A DNA stretch of 64,000 nt from Lacticaseibacillus pabuli (GCF_028736235.1 NZ_CP117884.1:1116001-1180000); one strand, 5' to 3'. Numbered from the stretch's first letter, positions 15,026 through 24,225 are shown. A program made the numbers and translations. The notes: generated by a model not told the origin, from the letters alone.

Positions 15026-15881
15026 CTTTTCCAGGGCGGTCATCCCCGGCCTCGAAACGTACATGAATGCTCAAATTAAGGCGAGCCACGACGCGCACCT
15101 GGCCGAGGCGATGGCCTATTCACTCGACGCGGGTGGCAAGCGGCTCCGGCCACTGCTGCTGTTGGCGACAGTGGATGCACTCGGCGGGGATGTGCGTGTT
15201 GCATACCCAGCCGCTGCGGCATTGGAGTTCATTCACACCTACTCCTTAATTCATGACGACTTGCCGGCAATGGATAATTCAGACTTGCGGCGCGGCAAGC
15301 CCAGCAATCACGTGCGTTTTGATGAAGCAACCGCGATTTTGGCAGGAGATGCCTTACTCACGGATGCCTTTGTCTGCTTGAGTGATTACGCCGGTCCGGC
15401 AACCCAACTGCAGGAACTACTGCGCATCCTTGCAACAGCTGCGGGTTCACGGGGCATGGTGGCTGGACAGCAGATGGATCTGGACGGCAGCAATCAGCAT
15501 CTCAGCACGGAGCAGCTGCAACATTTGAACGCTCACAAGACCGGCGCATTAATTCACGGCGCGGTGGCGATGGGCGCAGTTATTGGAAACGCACCAACGC
15601 GGACAAGTGAGCATTTGCAAGACTTCGCGACCGCATTTGGCCTGGGCTTTCAGCTTAAGGACGATATTGATGACGCGACGGAAACGACGGCACAACTCGG
15701 CAAGCCAGCAGACCAAGACGAACATAATGGTAAAAACACTTATGTTGAATTGTTAGGCCTGGATGGTGCGCGCGCGCAGCTGGTAAAGTATGCGAAGCAA
15801 GCAGATGCCGCACTCGGACGTGTTCGGGGTGACACCGCGGTCCTGATGAGCATTGCAGATTATTTGAAACGGGAGAAATAA
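15006..15881 (+). CDS. ispA: Geranyl/farnesyl diphosphate synthase
   Basis: The enzyme condenses isopentenyl diphosphate with allylic diphosphates to make farnesyl diphosphate, the precursor for undecaprenyl phosphate and other isoprenoids. The 291-residue product has the first aspartate-rich motif DDLPAMD (Asp84, Asp85, Asp90) and a second, DDIDD (219-223), where most relatives have DDILD. LRPLLLL and the TGALI segment are conserved. It overlaps xseB and touches tlyA, an order common in Firmicutes. Confidence 0.94.
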   Translation: MTNPLSNFSRAVIPGLETYMNAQIKASHDAHLAEAMAYSLDAGGKRLRPLLLLATVDALGGDVRVAYPAAAALEFIHTYSLIHDDLPAMDNSDLRRGKPSNHVRFDEATAILAGDALLTDAFVCLSDYAGPATQLQELLRILATAAGSRGMVAGQQMDLDGSNQHLSTEQLQHLNAHKTGALIHGAVAMGAVIGNAPTRTSEHLQDFATAFGLGFQLKDDIDDATETTAQLGKPADQDEHNGKNTYVELLGLDGARAQLVKYAKQADAALGRVRGDTAVLMSIADYLKREK

Positions 15882-16693
15882 TGGCTAAAGAACGAGTGGA
15901 TGTCCTGGCAGTGGGTCAGGGATTATTTGAATCACGGGAGCAGGCTAAACGTGCCATCATGGCGGGCGAGGTGTACGACCAAAACAATGAGCGCCTGGAC
16001 AAACCCGGTGTCAAGATTAAGGCAGACAGCGTGTTGCACGCCAAGGGTAAAAAATTGCCATACGTGTCGCGGGGCGGCCTGAAATTAGCGAAGGCACTGG
16101 ACAGCTTTGACATCGACGTGACTGATCTCACGGTGCTCGACATTGGTTCGAGTACTGGTGGCTTTACGGACGTGTGCCTGCAGCGGGGAGCTAAGCAGGT
16201 TTACGCACTCGATGTCGGCACTAACCAGCTCGTGTGGAAATTGCGTACGGATCCACGTGTCCACGTCATGGAGCAGACGAACTTCCGCTACAGCAAGCCC
16301 GAGGACTTTACATTTGGTCAGGTTGAGTTTGCTGTGACCGACGTGTCCTTTATTTCGCTCAAGCTGATTCTGCCGCCATTGCGTGCCATCTTGAAACCAA
16401 ATGGGGACGCGGTCATGCTGATTAAGCCGCAGTTTGAGGCCGGGCCCGAGAACATCGGCAAGCACGGCATCGTCAAGGACCCTGCCGTTCATAAGATGGT
16501 TCTGGAAATGATTACTGACTTCGCGGTGCAGGCAGGTTATTCAGTTCTCGGTTTGGACTTCTCACCAATTAAGGGTGGCGAAGGCAATATCGAATTTCTG
16601 GTACACTTGCGCAACGTCGGGGATGATGCGACGTTCGAGTCACCAACGAGTATTGAAGACGTTCTCGCAGCGGCACACGGGACACTTGATTAA
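15881..16693 (+). CDS. TlyA-family S4-domain rRNA methyltransferase
   Basis: The 270-residue product combines an N-terminal S4 RNA-binding domain (about 1-60; ERVDVLAVGQGLFESREQAKRAIMAGEVY) with a FtsJ-like Rossmann methyltransferase domain (VLDIGSSTGGFTDVCLQ, about 85-101). The MLIKPQFEAG motif carries the catalytic Lys. Relatives methylate 2'-OH groups in 16S and/or 23S rRNA and can affect sensitivity to capreomycin-type drugs; the exact target here is not known. It starts on the last base of ispA and precedes argR, the order seen in Bacillus (yqxC-ahrC-recN). Confidence 0.9.
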   Translation: MAKERVDVLAVGQGLFESREQAKRAIMAGEVYDQNNERLDKPGVKIKADSVLHAKGKKLPYVSRGGLKLAKALDSFDIDVTDLTVLDIGSSTGGFTDVCLQRGAKQVYALDVGTNQLVWKLRTDPRVHVMEQTNFRYSKPEDFTFGQVEFAVTDVSFISLKLILPPLRAILKPNGDAVMLIKPQFEAGPENIGKHGIVKDPAVHKMVLEMITDFAVQAGYSVLGLDFSPIKGGEGNIEFLVHLRNVGDDATFESPTSIEDVLAAAHGTLD

Positions 16694-16757
16694 TTATGCG
16701 TTTTCAGGTTTAAAATGGTATTATTAACGCAAGAAACTAGCAAAGGGTGGCCTCATC

Positions 16758-17213
16758 ATGCCAAAACAAACGCGCCAAGAAATAATCAAAAATCTGCTGA
16801 ACTCAAACATCGTTGAAACCCAGGAACAGCTTGTCGAATTGCTCCGGGACACCGGTGTTGACGTGACGCAAGCGACGGTCTCTCGCGATATTAAGGACAT
16901 GCAACTCATCAAGGTTCCGATTCGCGATGGGCGGTATCGTTACTCCTTGCCCGTTGACAATCCCGCAACCAGCGCCGGATCACTAGACAGTGTCTTGTCT
17001 GACGCGTTGCAGTCGGTTGGGCGGCAAGACTACTTTGTTAACTTGATTTTGAGTCCCGGCAGCGGCCCCGCGGTGGCAAGTATTTTGCAAGCACGGGCAG
17101 ATGACCGTATTTTTGCGATTGTCCCTGCAGATGCCAGCATTTTACTGATTTGCCGCGGCAGCGAAGAGGCCATTGCTTTGACCTCCGAGCTCGGGATTCT
17201 ATTGGAGAAATAA
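16758..17213 (+). CDS. argR: ArgR/AhrC-family regulator with altered ligand motif
   Basis: The 151-residue protein has the N-terminal winged HTH (about 1-68) with the DNA-contact motif TVSRDIKDMQL (40-50) and a C-terminal hexamerisation domain. ArgR proteins bind arginine through a GDDT motif; here the aligned stretch is AIVPADASILL, so only the first Asp (125) is kept, and the second Asp, the Gly and the Thr are replaced. Lactobacilli often carry two ArgR paralogues; this could be the one that does not sense arginine itself, or it could use another co-effector. GGGTGG precedes the ATG. Confidence 0.88.
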   Translation: MPKQTRQEIIKNLLNSNIVETQEQLVELLRDTGVDVTQATVSRDIKDMQLIKVPIRDGRYRYSLPVDNPATSAGSLDSVLSDALQSVGRQDYFVNLILSPGSGPAVASILQARADDRIFAIVPADASILLICRGSEEAIALTSELGILLEK

Positions 17214-17216
17214 TCG

Positions 17217-18920
17217 ATGCTACAGGAACTGGTTATTCACGATTTCGCAATCATTGAATCACTCGATTTGTCCTTTGACACGGGAATGACGGCTTTAACG
17301 GGGGAAACTGGTGCCGGGAAGTCGATCATCATCGACGCGGTCTCACTGCTCGCGGGGGCGCGCGGATCGAGTGAGTTTGTGCGGACTGGAACCAAGAAGG
17401 CGGCACTGCAAGGCATGTTCGGCGCGACGACTAATACCCGCACGCAGGAGGTGCTCGACCAGTTTGGGCTGAAGCTCGACAATGGGCAGGTGTTACTCGA
17501 GCGGGACATTTATTCGACTGGTCGTAACGTCTGCCGAGTGAACGGTCAACTGGTGAATACCAGTACGTTGCGGGCGGTGGGTGAAACGCTGGTCGATATT
17601 CACGGGCAAAATGAGCACCAAGAGTTGACCCATCCTGACCGGCACATTCACATGCTGGATGAGTACGGTGGTCCAAAGTTGCAGGCTTTGCTCAATGATT
17701 ATCAATCTGTGTTCACGGAATATGAACACCGGAGTGCGGCACTGCGCAAAAAGCAACAAAATGAACAGGAGTGGGCCCAGCGTTTAGACATGCTACGGTT
17801 CCAGGTCAAGGAAATTAATGATGCTGAACTCACCCCATCGCTGGAAGATGACTTGATTGCTGAGCGGGATAAACTCGCGAACTTCCAGCATATTCAAGAG
17901 GCGCTTGGCAATGCCTACTCGAGTTTATCCGGGGATGAATTCAATCCGCTCGACGTCATCGAGTCTGTTAGTCAGTCGCTGCAGTCCATCGAGGATTTGT
18001 CACCTGAGTACAAGAACGTCAGTGAGAACGTCGCGAGTGCCTATTACGCCTTGCAAGATGCCCAGACCGATTTGTCTCGCCTGGCTGACGGCCTGGAGTG
18101 GGATGAAGGGCGCCTTGAGGATGTTGAAGCGCAACTCAACACGATTAGCGAACTGAAACGCAAGTACGGTGACAGCACAGCCGATATCATTGCTTATGGT
18201 AAAAAGGCGAGTGCGGAGTTGGCTGATATGGAGGCTTCTGAAGCCGATTCTTCTGGCCTCGAGGAAACCGTCTCGAAATTAGAGACCCGGGCCACTGCCG
18301 CCGCTGCGGCTTTGAGCAAAGCCCGTCACGCCACGGCGCAAAAGCTGGAAAAGGCGGTTCATGAACAATTGCGTGAATCGTACATGGCCAAGACGGTGTT
18401 TAGCGTCCATTTCTCTGGTGACCGCAAGCAGTTGGGGCCATTCGGTAGTGACACGCTCGAGTTTTACATTCAGCCCAACCCAGGTGAACGTGCCCAGCCG
18501 CTGGCCAAGATTGCCAGTGGCGGTGAGTTGTCGCGGATTATGCTAGCACTGAAAACCATCTTTGCGGATGCGGACGGTGTCACCAGCATCATCTTTGATG
18601 AGGTCGATACCGGGGTGTCTGGCCGTGTTGCTCAGGCGATTGCGATGAAGATTGCACAAATTGCCAAACATTCGCAGGTGCTATGTATTACGCATTTGCC
18701 GCAGGTTGCGGCGATGTCGGATCACGAGTACCAGATTCAAAAGCAGATCAAGGGTAAGCGGACGATGACCAGCGTCACGCCACTTCAGCAGGATCAGCGG
18801 GTGAACGAACTCGCAAGAATGCTCGCGGGGACGGAGATTACCGAGCTGACCATTGAACACGCCTCGGAGATGCTCAAACAAGCTGAAGATGTGCGTGCAA
18901 AAATGCGCACCCAGTCTTAG
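17217..18920 (+). CDS. recN: DNA repair protein RecN
   Basis: RecN is an SMC-like ATPase recruited early to double-strand breaks. The 567-residue product has Walker A GETGAGKSIIIDAV near the N-terminus, DIHGQNEHQELTHPD (Q-loop region), a central coiled coil (about 150-370), the ABC signature ASGGELSRIMLALK and Walker B IIFDEVDTGVSG. It starts 4 bases after argR. I see no clear SOS box directly upstream of the operon, unlike the unknown gene that follows. Confidence 0.96.
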   Translation: MLQELVIHDFAIIESLDLSFDTGMTALTGETGAGKSIIIDAVSLLAGARGSSEFVRTGTKKAALQGMFGATTNTRTQEVLDQFGLKLDNGQVLLERDIYSTGRNVCRVNGQLVNTSTLRAVGETLVDIHGQNEHQELTHPDRHIHMLDEYGGPKLQALLNDYQSVFTEYEHRSAALRKKQQNEQEWAQRLDMLRFQVKEINDAELTPSLEDDLIAERDKLANFQHIQEALGNAYSSLSGDEFNPLDVIESVSQSLQSIEDLSPEYKNVSENVASAYYALQDAQTDLSRLADGLEWDEGRLEDVEAQLNTISELKRKYGDSTADIIAYGKKASAELADMEASEADSSGLEETVSKLETRATAAAAALSKARHATAQKLEKAVHEQLRESYMAKTVFSVHFSGDRKQLGPFGSDTLEFYIQPNPGERAQPLAKIASGGELSRIMLALKTIFADADGVTSIIFDEVDTGVSGRVAQAIAMKIAQIAKHSQVLCITHLPQVAAMSDHEYQIQKQIKGKRTMTSVTPLQQDQRVNELARMLAGTEITELTIEHASEMLKQAEDVRAKMRTQS

Positions 18921-18930
18921 GCAAACGAAA

Positions 18931-18977
18931 AAAGGATGAGTTCCGACTGGTTTAGCAAGTCGGAACTCATCCTTTTG
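18931..18977. terminator. Bidirectional terminator between recN and the SOS-type gene
   Basis: A perfect 19-pair stem, 18931-18949 with 18959-18977, is flanked by A-rich and T-rich runs, so it can terminate convergent transcription from both sides. A second, T-poor hairpin (CAATGGCCATCTC with its complement, about 18987-19022) lies next to it. Confidence 0.88.
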
Positions 18978-19027
18978 TTTTGACAGCAATGGCCATCTCC
19001 ATGGGAAGTCGAGATGGCCATTGGGTG

Positions 19028-19342
19028 CTAAGCGAGCTTTTCGGCGCGCTTAATATAGGTGGTTTGGTCTACGCGAACAATCTGGTCAACGCGTCCTGCA
19101 TAAGCGTGCATCACGTATGCGTCGTCGCTAATTTGATGGTTGATATAGCCTAGTGCCTGATGACCACCACGCATTTTGATGGCGATGAGCAGGTGTTGCG
19201 CCTTGGCCTTATTCAGAAACAGACGTAACTGCGTATCGGGCATCACTTGTTCTGCTTCATCCAGGTCAAAGAAACGGCGATAGGATGCTTTGATGTTCTG
19301 TTCGACCTTTTGAATTGCGTTGGTCTGCTTCTTCATATCCAT
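19028..19342 (-). CDS. Unknown small protein under predicted SOS control
   Basis: The 104-residue soluble product is predicted to have an N-terminal helix (KKQTNAIQKVEQNIKASYRRFF) and a C-terminal beta-rich part (ALGYINHQI, VDQIVRVDQTTYIKRAEKL). I do not recognise a family; the short beta region ending in a Val-Asp-Gln motif is reminiscent of YolD-like proteins that accompany Y-family polymerases, but the similarity is weak. GGAGGA lies 8 bases before the ATG. Its promoter carries two SOS boxes, so it is probably induced by DNA damage. Confidence 0.75.
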   Translation of the reverse strand: MDMKKQTNAIQKVEQNIKASYRRFFDLDEAEQVMPDTQLRLFLNKAKAQHLLIAIKMRGGHQALGYINHQISDDAYVMHAYAGRVDQIVRVDQTTYIKRAEKLA

Positions 19343-19355
19343 GATTGTTATCCTC

Positions 19356-19405
19356 CGAACATTTGTTTGTAACTACATTATACGAACAAGTGTTCCGGGA
19401 CGCAA
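19356..19405 (-). promoter_or_regulatory. Promoter with two LexA/DinR-type SOS boxes
   Basis: On the minus strand, TTGCGT (plus 19405-19400), a 17-base spacer and TATAAT (plus 19382-19377) form a near-consensus promoter. CGAACAAGTGTTCC (19383-19396) lies exactly between -35 and -10, and CGAACATTTGTTTG (19356-19369) lies just downstream next to the ribosome binding site. Both fit the Gram-positive SOS box pattern CGAAC-N4-GTTYG/C, so LexA would block both polymerase binding and escape. Confidence 0.8.
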
Positions 19406-19479
19406 GCATTTTTGTAAAAAACTTTGCCGACAGTGGGTTGTAATTCGTCCGGCACGGCGGCAAATGCTTGCGCAAAGCC

Positions 19480-19503
19480 CTAAAAAAGTGCAAAATAGAC
19501 AAA
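19480..19503 (+). promoter_or_regulatory. Possible gmk promoter
   Basis: TTGCGC and CAAAAT separated by 17 bases lie about 40 bases before the gmk start; the -10 is weak. Confidence 0.35.
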
Positions 19504-19536
19504 CATAGTAGATTTATTTTTGAGAGGGGTAGTCAA

Positions 19537-20163
19537 ATGACCGAACGGGGGATGCTCATCGTCCTTTCTGGGCCATCGGGGGTCGGCAAAGGTACTGTCC
19601 GCCAAGCGATGATGAACTCAGGATACCGTGATTTTAAATACTCAGTTTCCATGACCACACGTAAAATGCGGCCAGGCGAAGTGGATGGTGTGGATTATTA
19701 CTTCCGCACTAAGGACCAGTTCGAACAGGAAATCGCGAATGGCGGCATGCTCGAATACGCGCAGTATGTTGACAACTATTACGGCACACCACTGAAGTAC
19801 GTGAACCAGACGCTTGATTCCGGGCGGGACGTTTTGCTGGAGATTGAGGTTAAGGGCGCCATGCAGGTTCGCGCGAAGTGTCCCGATGCCGTCTTCATTT
19901 TTCTCACGCCACCGGACATTCCGGAACTCAAACATCGACTCGTTGGACGCGGCACTGATGATGAAACAACCATCATGAAACGTGTTCGCAAAGCAGCGGA
20001 CGAACTCAAGATGATGTCCAACTACGATTACGCGGTCGTTAATGACAAGGTGCCACTGGCGGTTGAGCGTATTGAAGAGATTATTAAGAGTGAGCACCTG
20101 CGTGTCGCACGCGTCATGGATCGTTACATGGCGATGCTCGCAGACACTGGACTCGCTGACTAA
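19537..20163 (+). CDS. gmk: Guanylate kinase
   Basis: Gmk phosphorylates GMP and dGMP to the diphosphates with ATP and so sets GTP and ppGpp supply. The start is ATG 19537 (GAGGGG upstream); the longer frame has no start signal. The 208-residue product has the P-loop [12 protein letters not shown], the GMP-binding [17 protein letters not shown] segment and [13 protein letters not shown]. It forms an operon with rpoZ 14 bases downstream. The usual upstream gene (yicC/yloC-type) is absent. Confidence 0.96.
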   Translation: MTERGMLIVLSGPSGVGKGTVRQAMMNSGYRDFKYSVSMTTRKMRPGEVDGVDYYFRTKDQFEQEIANGGMLEYAQYVDNYYGTPLKYVNQTLDSGRDVLLEIEVKGAMQVRAKCPDAVFIFLTPPDIPELKHRLVGRGTDDETTIMKRVRKAADELKMMSNYDYAVVNDKVPLAVERIEEIIKSEHLRVARVMDRYMAMLADTGLAD

Positions 20164-20177
20164 AGGAGAAAAACAAC

Positions 20178-20459
20178 ATGATTGTATATCCATCAATTGA
20201 TAAGTTGCTGGCACAGGTGCCATCTCGTTACTCATTGGCCGTACTTGCTGCAAAGCGGGCACACCAGATTGAAAATGGTGACATCAAGATGTTGGCCGAA
20301 TACAAGTCACCACGGACGGTTGGCCAGGCACTTGAAGAAGTTGCTGAAGGTGACGTAATTATCGATCCAGACTCCAAACTTCTCGAACGTGACGCTGAAC
20401 GGCTCGACCGCGAAGAAGACACGCGTAAGGCTGAAGAAGACGACGGTCTCGAAGACTAA
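20178..20459 (+). CDS. rpoZ: RNA polymerase omega subunit
   Basis: Omega stabilises the beta' subunit during RNA polymerase assembly. The 93-residue product starts with the conserved [27 protein letters not shown] and carries the [16 protein letters not shown] segment. The C-terminal 30 residues are very acidic ([20 protein letters not shown]), longer than in Bacillus. The neighbour coaBC that follows rpoZ in many Firmicutes is missing; a repeat array occupies the gap before priA. Confidence 0.94.
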   Translation: MIVYPSIDKLLAQVPSRYSLAVLAAKRAHQIENGDIKMLAEYKSPRTVGQALEEVAEGDVIIDPDSKLLERDAERLDREEDTRKAEEDDGLED

Positions 20460-20460
20460 A

Positions 20461-20911
20461 GCAAACAACGCAGCGGCGGCGATGGTTTCGAACCATCACC
20501 GCCGCTGTTTGCGTTAGTCTTCGGTCGCTCCGCCGCACACTTTAGAATGGCTCCGGGGCGCAGAAACCTGCGGCTAACATGATTCGGGTCTAACCCAGCA
20601 AAACCGCTGGCTTAAACCCGAATCCCGTTAGTCCTCGGTTTCTAAGCGCGTCCCTCCGCACACTTTAGAACGGCTCCGGGGGGCAGAAACCTGTGGCTAA
20701 CATGATTCGGGTCTAACCCAGCAAAACCGCTGGCTTAAACCCGAATCCCGTTAGTCCTCGGTTTCTAAGCGCGTCCCTCCGCACACTTTAGAACGGCTCC
20801 GGGGGGCAGAAACCTGTGGCTAACATGATTCGGGTCTAACCCAGCAAAAACCGCTGGCTTAAACCCGAATCCCGTTAGTCCTCGGTTTCTAAGCGCGCCC
20901 CTCCGCACACT
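20461..20911. repeat. Hairpin repeat array A (about 123-bp units)
   Basis: Three full units repeat with periods of 123, 123 and 124 bp (CCGCACAC at 20533, 20656, 20779 and 20903). Each unit is a long nested hairpin: a conserved left arm ending AGAAACC..GGCTAAC, an insert with arms GATTCGGGT/ACCCGAATC, an apical stem CCAGC/GCTGG around an AAAACC-type loop, and a right arm GTTAGTCCTCGGTTTCT. The unit boundary is TCCGCACACTT. A first, truncated unit (20461-20530) has a different GC-rich insert directly after rpoZ and may also act as its terminator. The same family occurs at 47283-47672. Confidence 0.85.
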
Positions 20912-20967
20912 TGTTTCATCTGCTATAATTAAGGCCATAGAATTTATCGAAAGGAGGGTTGCGCGCC

Positions 20968-23259
20968 ATGGCTTATGCTCGGATTATCGTTGATGTCCCA
21001 ACCATGCAAACAAACCACCCTTATGATTACCTCATCCCTGACAATTTGGCCGACCAGGTTGCACCTGGTAAGCGCGTCGTTGTCAGCTTTGGGAAGGGTA
21101 CCCGTCAGGTGATGGGCATGGTCGTTGGCATGCGCGACCAGACTGATTTCGACGGCGAAGTGAAGTCTGTTCTGCGTGTGCTCGATGACCAGCCTGTTAT
21201 TAGTGCAGAATTACTTGCCCTCTCAAAGTGGCTCGCAACAGACACCTTTTCGTTTTGGATTAGCTGTCTGCAAACCATGCTACCTAACGCGCTGAAAACC
21301 GAATCTCGGCGTCTGAACAAGCAGACCGACGAAACTGAAATCGTTAATAAGGGCCGCATTCAAACACGCGAATACGTGCGCGCCACTAAGACCGCCGCGG
21401 ATTATGCCGCATTGACGACAGAAACGCGTAAGAATGCAAAGAACCAGATCAAGCTACTCAAGATTCTGACCGAGCTGGTTGGGAAGGACGCCGTTGCCCT
21501 CCAGACCTTAAGCAAACAGGACAAAATTCCGCGCGCGACCTTCACCGATGCCGCGGATAAAGGCTGGCTGGCCATTGAAGACCACGAATACTACCGGCAT
21601 CCGTACGCCCAGCTCGATGACTTGCCACGGACAAAGCCGCTGCACTTCACTGATGAGCAGCAGCGGGCTTACGATAGTGTGAGCCAATCCGTTGACCAGC
21701 ATTTAAATGATACATACCTGCTTGAAGGGGTGACTGGCTCCGGTAAGACCGAGGTTTACCTGCAACTGATTGCGCGCACACGCCAAGAAGGGCGCGACGC
21801 CTTGATGCTCGTGCCCGAAATTGGTCTGACCCCGCAGATGGTCAAACGCGTTAAGGGCCGCTTTGGTAGCGAAGTAGCCGTCCTGCACTCTGGCCTGAGT
21901 GATGGTGAACGGTATGATGAGTGGCGGCGCATCGCGCGTGGCGAGGCTCATATTGTGATTGGCGCACGCTCAGCAGCCTTCGCGCCATTGCAAAATCTTG
22001 GCCTGATTGTCATGGACGAAGAGCACGAAACAAGCTACAAACAGGACGACACGCCACGGTACCATGCACGCGACGTGCTGGCTTGGCGTGCCAAGTACAA
22101 CCACGCGCCATTGTTACTGGGGTCCGCGACGCCGAGTCTGGAATCTCGGGCACGCGCTGAAAAGGGCGTCTACAAACGTCTGCTGATGCCTGAGCGCACC
22201 AACAACAAGCCATTGCCACCCGTCGACATTATTGACATGCGGGAAGCAGAAGTGGACTCCTATTCTGGAGATATTTCTAACGCGCTGACGACCGCTTTGC
22301 AGACCACCATGGCACGCGGGGAACAGGCCGTACTGATGCTGAACCGGCGCGGCTTCTCGAGCTTTGTGATGTGCCGCGAATGTGGTTATGTTGCCAAGTG
22401 CCCGAACTGTGATATCTCGCTGACCCTGCACATGGACACGCACACCCTGCGTTGCCATTACTGTGGCCATGAAGAAGCGATTCCGAAGATTTGCCCAAGT
22501 TGCAAATCCCGCAAAATTCGCTACTATGGCACCGGGACCGAAAAGGTGGAGCAGACCTTGCACCAGCTCTTTCCGGACGCGGGTGTCTTGCGGATGGACG
22601 TGGACACAACCCGCAAAAAGGGCGCGCACGGCCGCATTCTGAAGGCATTTGGGGATGGCAAGGCGGATATTTTGCTCGGCACCCAGATGATTGCCAAGGG
22701 ACTCGACTTTCCGAACGTGACACTTGTTGGCGTTATTAACGCCGACACCGCGCTGGGCTTGCCTGATTTTCGGGCTAGTGAACGCACCTTCCAGTTGCTG
22801 ACGCAGGTGAGTGGGCGTGCGGGCCGTGCGGATAAGCCCGGCCGTGTCCTGATTCAGACCTTTAATCCTGACAACTACGCCATTCAGTTGGCACAGCGCC
22901 ACGATTATGAGCGTTTCTTTGGCCTGGAGATGCACATGCGGCATGAGGGGAATTACCCGCCGTATTACTTCACGTTCAAATTGACCGTCAGCCATGAGGA
23001 AGAGGATAAGGCAGCTAAGGCCATTTTCAAGTTGGCCGATCAGTTGACGGCTAACCTGTCCGATCAAGCGATTATCCTGGGTCCCACGCGTGGCGCCATT
23101 GCGCGGGTCAAGCGGCGGTATTATTACCAAGTCGTCATTAAATATAAGAATGAACCGAACTTACAAAAAACATTAGCAGACATGCTGGAATCCACGCAGA
23201 TGAGTAGTCGGAGTGGATACCAAATTGCCTTTGACCGAGAACCTCTATCATTTATTTAG
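20968..23259 (+). CDS. priA: Primosomal replication restart helicase PriA
   Basis: PriA recognises stalled forks and reloads the replisome. ATG 20968 is favoured (AAAGGAGGG 9 bases upstream) over an in-frame TTG at 20959. The 763-residue protein has an N-terminal DNA-binding domain, Walker A GVTGSGKTEVYLQL, the DEEH box MDEEHETSYKQDD, eight zinc-binding cysteines in four pairs (CRECGYVAKCPNC, then CHYCGHE and CPSCKS), and helicase C motifs GTQMIAKGLDFPNVTLVG and QVSGRAGRAD. It leads an operon running through fmt, rsmB, stp, pknB and rsgA. A TATAAT (20923) lies just after the repeat array. Confidence 0.96.
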   Translation: MAYARIIVDVPTMQTNHPYDYLIPDNLADQVAPGKRVVVSFGKGTRQVMGMVVGMRDQTDFDGEVKSVLRVLDDQPVISAELLALSKWLATDTFSFWISCLQTMLPNALKTESRRLNKQTDETEIVNKGRIQTREYVRATKTAADYAALTTETRKNAKNQIKLLKILTELVGKDAVALQTLSKQDKIPRATFTDAADKGWLAIEDHEYYRHPYAQLDDLPRTKPLHFTDEQQRAYDSVSQSVDQHLNDTYLLEGVTGSGKTEVYLQLIARTRQEGRDALMLVPEIGLTPQMVKRVKGRFGSEVAVLHSGLSDGERYDEWRRIARGEAHIVIGARSAAFAPLQNLGLIVMDEEHETSYKQDDTPRYHARDVLAWRAKYNHAPLLLGSATPSLESRARAEKGVYKRLLMPERTNNKPLPPVDIIDMREAEVDSYSGDISNALTTALQTTMARGEQAVLMLNRRGFSSFVMCRECGYVAKCPNCDISLTLHMDTHTLRCHYCGHEEAIPKICPSCKSRKIRYYGTGTEKVEQTLHQLFPDAGVLRMDVDTTRKKGAHGRILKAFGDGKADILLGTQMIAKGLDFPNVTLVGVINADTALGLPDFRASERTFQLLTQVSGRAGRADKPGRVLIQTFNPDNYAIQLAQRHDYERFFGLEMHMRHEGNYPPYYFTFKLTVSHEEEDKAAKAIFKLADQLTANLSDQAIILGPTRGAIARVKRRYYYQVVIKYKNEPNLQKTLADMLESTQMSSRSGYQIAFDREPLSFI

Positions 23260-23271
23260 GAGTGGTATGCA

Positions 23272-24225
23272 ATGACATCAATTATTTTCATGGGAACACC
23301 CGAATTTGCCGTGCCTGTCCTCGACGGTTTAGTCGATGCGGGGTACGACGTGCAGCTCGTTATCACCCAGCCTGATCGCAAGGTGGGCCGTAAGCAGGTG
23401 CTGCAACAGACACCAGTTAAAGAGGCTGCGGTGCGTCATAACATCAAGGTACTGCAACCAGAAAAACTGTCCGGCAGCCCTGAGCTCGATGAAGCGATGG
23501 CCTTGAACGCCGACCTGATTGTGACGGCGGCTTACGGTCAATTTTTGCCGACCAAGTTTTTGAAGTCAGTTAAAATTACGGCGGTGAACGTCCACGGCAG
23601 TCTGCTGCCAAAGTACCGCGGCGGCGCGCCAATTCAGTATTCGATTATTAATGGTGACCACAAAACCGGGGTGACCATTATTCAAATGGTTAAAAAAATG
23701 GATGCCGGTGTCATGTACGCCCAGCAGAGTATTTCCTTAACCCGTGACGATGATACGGGAACGGTTTTCCAGCGCCTCAGTCCTGTTGGCCGCGACTTGT
23801 TGCTGGCGACCTTGCCTAAGATTATTGACGGGACGGCTGTCGGCACGCAGCAGCCTGAAGATGAAGTCACCTTCTCACCGAATATTTCTAAGGCGCAGGA
23901 GCACCTCGACTTCACGCTGAACGCCCGCCAGATTGACCAATGGGTACGCGGGCTGCGGCCACACGTGGGCGGCTGGGTTGACCTTGGTGGTAAGCGGACC
24001 AAACTCTGGGCCGTGACCCCACTTGATGAGGGCACCGACCAAACACCAGGCACATTGATTCGGAGTGATAAGCATGAATTTGTCCTCGCAGCAGGGGATG
24101 GTACCGTACTGAGCATTGACGAATTGCAGCCAGCGGGTAAGGCTAAACAAGACATTACACAGTTTATGAATGGACAAGGACGCAAGTTTCAGACTGGCGA
24201 TCAGGTGATTATTGATGGAGAATAA
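23272..24225 (+). CDS. fmt: Methionyl-tRNA formyltransferase
   Basis: Fmt formylates initiator Met-tRNA with 10-formyl-tetrahydrofolate. The 317-residue product begins IIFMGTPEFAVPVL and has the signature HGSLLPKYRGGAPIQ with the catalytic His and Asn region (NVHGSLLP), followed by the C-terminal OB-like domain. It starts 12 bases after priA and overlaps rsmB by 11 bases. The peptide deformylase gene often found beside it is not here. Confidence 0.97.
   Translation: MTSIIFMGTPEFAVPVLDGLVDAGYDVQLVITQPDRKVGRKQVLQQTPVKEAAVRHNIKVLQPEKLSGSPELDEAMALNADLIVTAAYGQFLPTKFLKSVKITAVNVHGSLLPKYRGGAPIQYSIINGDHKTGVTIIQMVKKMDAGVMYAQQSISLTRDDDTGTVFQRLSPVGRDLLLATLPKIIDGTAVGTQQPEDEVTFSPNISKAQEHLDFTLNARQIDQWVRGLRPHVGGWVDLGGKRTKLWAVTPLDEGTDQTPGTLIRSDKHEFVLAAGDGTVLSIDELQPAGKAKQDITQFMNGQGRKFQTGDQVIIDGE

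Noticed and set aside
20461-20911. Repeat-spacer appearance suggested a CRISPR array
   Set aside because: Units are 123 bp, inserts are palindromic and identical within the array, and there are no cas genes nearby.
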